In this document: piece after piece, positions 5,926 to 8,183 of the stretch
Layout: the number at the start of each line of letters is the position of its first letter
How positions within the stretch are numbered: position 1 is the first letter of the stretch
Source of the DNA: JBELMB01 sp042088665
GTDB lineage: Bacteria; Pseudomonadota; Alphaproteobacteria; Rhodobacterales; Rhodobacteraceae
NCBI GenBank assembly: GCA_042088665.1
Contig: JBELMB010000223.1
Location: forward strand, 1-8,183
Direction: 5' to 3'
DNA length: 8,183 nt
The notes under the pieces: generated by a model
Databases searched by the model: none
Told to the model about the DNA's origin: nothing
The model's input: only the letters and a program-made list of their open reading frames with translations
Program-made: the position numbers and the translations under genes

Positions 5926-5928
5926 AGC

Positions 5929-6804
5929 ATGAAGTGGACGCAGCTTCCGCCCCTTTCGACCTTGCGCGCCTTTGCCGCCTTTGCAGAACATGGCAATCTG
6001 TCCGCCGCAGGCGCGGCGCTGAATGTCAGCCATGCCGCAATCAGCCAACAGTTGCGGGCCCTGGAAACCCATACCGCGGTCGCCCTGCTGGACCGGAGTG
6101 GCCGGCGGCTTCGCCTGACACCGGAGGGCGCAGAACTTGCGCAGGCTCTGCTTTCAGGGTTCGAAACGATGGAGCGCGTGCTTGACGGGCTGACAGAACG
6201 CGAAGCGCTTCGCCCGTTGGACATCTCGACCACGCCGTCCTTTGCAAGCGGCTGGCTGATGCCACGCCTTGCCCGGTTTCGCGCCCTGCACCCGGATATC
6301 CATCTTCGGCTGGACCCCACCGCAGAACTGCGCCCGCTGGAACCCGGTGGCACAGACATCGCACTGCGATACGGGGACGGCAACTGGCCGGGATACGACA
6401 GCTCGCTGATCGTCGCCTCTCCGATTGTTGTCGTCGCCGCGCGCAGCCTTGTTGGCGATCTCGCGATCACGGACCCGGCGGACCTGACCCGCTACCCTTG
6501 GCTGCAGGAACTGGGCACCAACGAAGCGACCGATTGGCTGGCAAAACGCGGGCTTGGCCCCGACAAGGGCGTTGGTCTGACCGCCCTGCCCGGCCATCTC
6601 TTGCTGGAAGCAGCGCGCCAGGGTCAAGGGGTCACAAGTGCTGCGCGCGTCTTCGTGGAAAGTGACATCGCCGCAGGCCGCCTGCGAGTCCTGTTTCAGG
6701 ATCCGGAGGTCAAAGGCTATCATGCCGTCACACGCCCGGGCATTCCCCGACCCCCGCTGAAGGCTTTTCTGACCTGGATCCGCCGCGAGGCCGCAAAAAG
6801 CTAG
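5929..6804 (+). CDS. LysR-type transcriptional regulator, GcvA-like subgroup
   Basis: A 291-residue DNA-binding regulator. Residues about 6-64 form the winged helix-turn-helix (LSTLRAFAAFAEHGNLSAAG, then NVSHAAISQQLRALE and RLRLTPEGAELAQ). Residues about 90-288 form the periplasmic-binding-protein-like effector domain. GcvA-type hallmarks in that domain are SFASGWLMPRLARF and DIALRYGDGNWPG. The reading frame is open from 5848, but the ATG at 5929 is chosen because MKWTQLPPLSTLRAF is the usual beginning of this subgroup; the 27 extra residues do not resemble it. The ribosome site is weak and overlaps a 13-bp dyad at 5913-5925, which suggests autoregulation. The effector and targets are unknown. 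Its neighbour on the left is a divergent small ORF, and ccoG follows 95 bp downstream with its own Fnr box. Confidence 0.92.
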   Translation: MKWTQLPPLSTLRAFAAFAEHGNLSAAGAALNVSHAAISQQLRALETHTAVALLDRSGRRLRLTPEGAELAQALLSGFETMERVLDGLTEREALRPLDISTTPSFASGWLMPRLARFRALHPDIHLRLDPTAELRPLEPGGTDIALRYGDGNWPGYDSSLIVASPIVVVAARSLVGDLAITDPADLTRYPWLQELGTNEATDWLAKRGLGPDKGVGLTALPGHLLLEAARQGQGVTSAARVFVESDIAAGRLRVLFQDPEVKGYHAVTRPGIPRPPLKAFLTWIRREAAKS

Positions 6805-6820
6805 GTCACAGATTCAGTAA

Positions 6821-6834
6821 TTGATGCAGGTCAA
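6821..6834 (+). promoter_or_regulatory. Fnr/FnrL-type box upstream of ccoG
   Basis: TTGAT-GCAG-GTCAA fits TTGAY-N4-RTCAA and lies 16 bp after the lysR stop codon. Placed at -41.5 it predicts RNA starting near 6869, some 31 bases before the chosen ccoG start. The matching -10 position (GAAAAC, 6857-6862) is weak. No hairpin terminator is visible after lysR, so read-through from lysR is also possible. Independent Fnr control of the ccoG unit is known in related bacteria. Confidence 0.75.
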
Positions 6835-6899
6835 GGTTCTCCTCCTGCCAACCTGTGAAAACGCACGTCAAGAACTTCACTTTACGGAGCGATTCCGAC

Positions 6900-8183
6900 G
6901 TGTCCGACAGCAACCCACCCGACCAGTCGCTTTATGCGGGCCGCGAACCCATCTTCCCGCGCCGCGTAAAGGGCGATTTTCGCACGCTCAAATGGATCCT
7001 GATGATCCTGACCCTGGGGATCTACTACATCACACCATGGATTCGCTGGGATCGCGGCCCGGCCCTGCCGGATCAAGCGGTTCTGGTCGATCTGGCCAAC
7101 CGCCGGTTCTTCTTTTTCTGGATCGAGATCTGGCCACACGAGTTCTACTTTGTTGCCGGGTTGCTGATCATGGCCGGGCTGGGACTGTTTCTGTTTACGT
7201 CCGCCTTGGGACGGGTCTGGTGCGGCTATGCCTGCCCGCAAACCGTCTGGACCGATCTTTACATCCTCGTGGAACGCTGGATCGAAGGCGACCGCAACGC
7301 GCGCCTGCGCCTGCACCGGCAGAAAAAACTCGACTTTCGCAAGGCGCGCCTGACGATGACCAAATGGACCGCCTGGCTTTTGATCGGGTTGGCGACGGGC
7401 GGGGCCTGGGTCTTTTACTTTGCCGACGTTCCGCAACTGGCCGTTGATCTGGTGACGCTTCAGGCGCATCCGGCGGCCTATACGACGGTCCTGATCCTGA
7501 CGCTGACAACCTTTTTCTTTGGCGGCTTCGCACGCGAGCAGATCTGCATCTATGCCTGCCCCTGGCCGCGCATCCAGGCCGCCATGATGGACGAGGAAAC
7601 GCTCACCATCGGCTACCGCGACTGGCGCGGAGAGCCACGCGGCAAGCATCGCAAGGCCGAAGGCGCGGAGGCGCTTGGCGACTGCATCGATTGCATGGCT
7701 TGCGTGAACGTCTGCCCGATGGGCATCGACATCCGCGACGGCCAGCAAATGGAATGCATCACCTGCGGGTTGTGCATCGATGCCTGCGACGAGATCATGT
7801 CCAAGGTCGGCAAACCGAGGGGCCTCGTGGATTATCTGGCACTTTCGGACGAACCGCGCGAACGCGCAGGCGGCCCCCCTCGCCCGATCTGGCAGCATGT
7901 TTTCCGAGCGCGAACAATGATGTACACGACGCTTTGGTCGCTTGTCGGGATCGGGCTGGTGTTTGCCCTGTTCATCCGGCCCGAGATCGAAATGACCGTG
8001 GCGCCTGTGCGCAACCCAACGTTTGTCAAGCTGTCCGACGGGTCCATCCGGAACACTTACGACCTGCGCCTGTTGAACAAACACGGCGAAGACCGGCCTT
8101 TCCGGATCACGCTCAAAGGCAATGAGTTTCTGCGCGTCCAACTCGAAGGGACGCCCTACGAGACGATCTCTGTGCCCGCCAAC
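6900..8183 (+). CDS. ccoG: cbb3 oxidase assembly protein CcoG (FixG/RdxA), C-terminus beyond the window
   Basis: CcoG is a membrane iron-sulfur protein needed for cbb3 oxidase assembly, with reported cupric reductase activity that supplies Cu(I) for CuB. The first 428 residues are present; homologues have about 470-480. Membrane helices lie at about 31-48, 82-103, 156-176, 194-213 and 341-360. Cys108/Cys112 (WCGYACPQTVW) and Cys216/Cys220 (ICIYACPWPR) are the conserved membrane cysteine pairs. Two ferredoxin-type 4Fe-4S motifs are intact: Cys262, 265, 268, 272 (before PMG) and Cys286, 289, 292, 296. From residue about 366 the periplasmic Ig-like domain begins. The start is a GTG at 6900 with GGAG ten bases upstream. 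An in-frame GTG at 6855 would lie upstream of the predicted RNA start. The frame is open to the window edge; ccoH, ccoI and ccoS are expected beyond it. Confidence 0.95.
   Translation, partial: MSDSNPPDQSLYAGREPIFPRRVKGDFRTLKWILMILTLGIYYITPWIRWDRGPALPDQAVLVDLANRRFFFFWIEIWPHEFYFVAGLLIMAGLGLFLFTSALGRVWCGYACPQTVWTDLYILVERWIEGDRNARLRLHRQKKLDFRKARLTMTKWTAWLLIGLATGGAWVFYFADVPQLAVDLVTLQAHPAAYTTVLILTLTTFFFGGFAREQICIYACPWPRIQAAMMDEETLTIGYRDWRGEPRGKHRKAEGAEALGDCIDCMACVNVCPMGIDIRDGQQMECITCGLCIDACDEIMSKVGKPRGLVDYLALSDEPRERAGGPPRPIWQHVFRARTMMYTTLWSLVGIGLVFALFIRPEIEMTVAPVRNPTFVKLSDGSIRNTYDLRLLNKHGEDRPFRITLKGNEFLRVQLEGTPYETISVPAN

Noticed and set aside
5848..5928. Longer lysR start at 5848 (27 extra residues)
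   Set aside because: GcvA-type regulators begin close to the MKWTQLPPL-like segment; the extension does not resemble the family and would overlap the candidate operator.
6882..8141. Minus-strand ORF (419 codons) opposite ccoG
   Set aside because: Antisense shadow of ccoG; low-complexity translation without family resemblance.

Overview
The window is chromosomal DNA of high GC content that looks like an alphaproteobacterium of the Rhodobacterales (Rhodobacter/Roseobacter group). The main evidence is a complete ccoNOQP operon for the cbb3-type cytochrome c oxidase, with a universal stress protein gene divergent from ccoN, ccoG downstream, and Fnr/FnrL-type boxes in front of several units. The genus cannot be named from the sequence alone.

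Layout. Positions 1-114 (minus strand) hold the start of a universal stress protein gene. Positions 115-312 are a divergent control region with two Fnr boxes, one placed for each direction. Positions 313-3786 carry ccoN, ccoO, ccoQ and ccoP, tightly spaced and each with its own ribosome binding site, closed by a strong hairpin terminator. Positions 3934-5403 encode a PAS-GAF-GGDEF diguanylate cyclase. Positions 5404-5928 contain no conventional gene. They hold an Fnr-type box, a -10-like element, a C-rich stem-loop and a hairpin/T-run terminator that together look like a small Fnr-controlled RNA of about 115-120 nt. Two short minus-strand ORFs and a perfect 13-bp dyad follow in front of the next gene. 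Positions 5929-6804 encode a GcvA-type LysR regulator. Positions 6900-8183 encode CcoG, whose C-terminus lies beyond the window, preceded by a fourth Fnr box.

How the parts work together. CcoN, O, P and Q form the microaerobic terminal oxidase in the inner membrane. CcoG is its copper-handling assembly factor and normally follows ccoP directly as the first gene of ccoGHIS. Here about 3.1 kb separates the two units. That stretch contains a c-di-GMP synthase, a LysR regulator and a putative Fnr-dependent sRNA. The Fnr boxes all have the form TTGAY-N4-RTCAA with a GCAG or GCCG spacer, so the stress protein, the oxidase, the candidate sRNA and ccoG probably form one oxygen-responsive regulon. The most unusual element is the candidate sRNA at 5448-5568. 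All functional statements come from reading motifs and from family knowledge; no database search was run.
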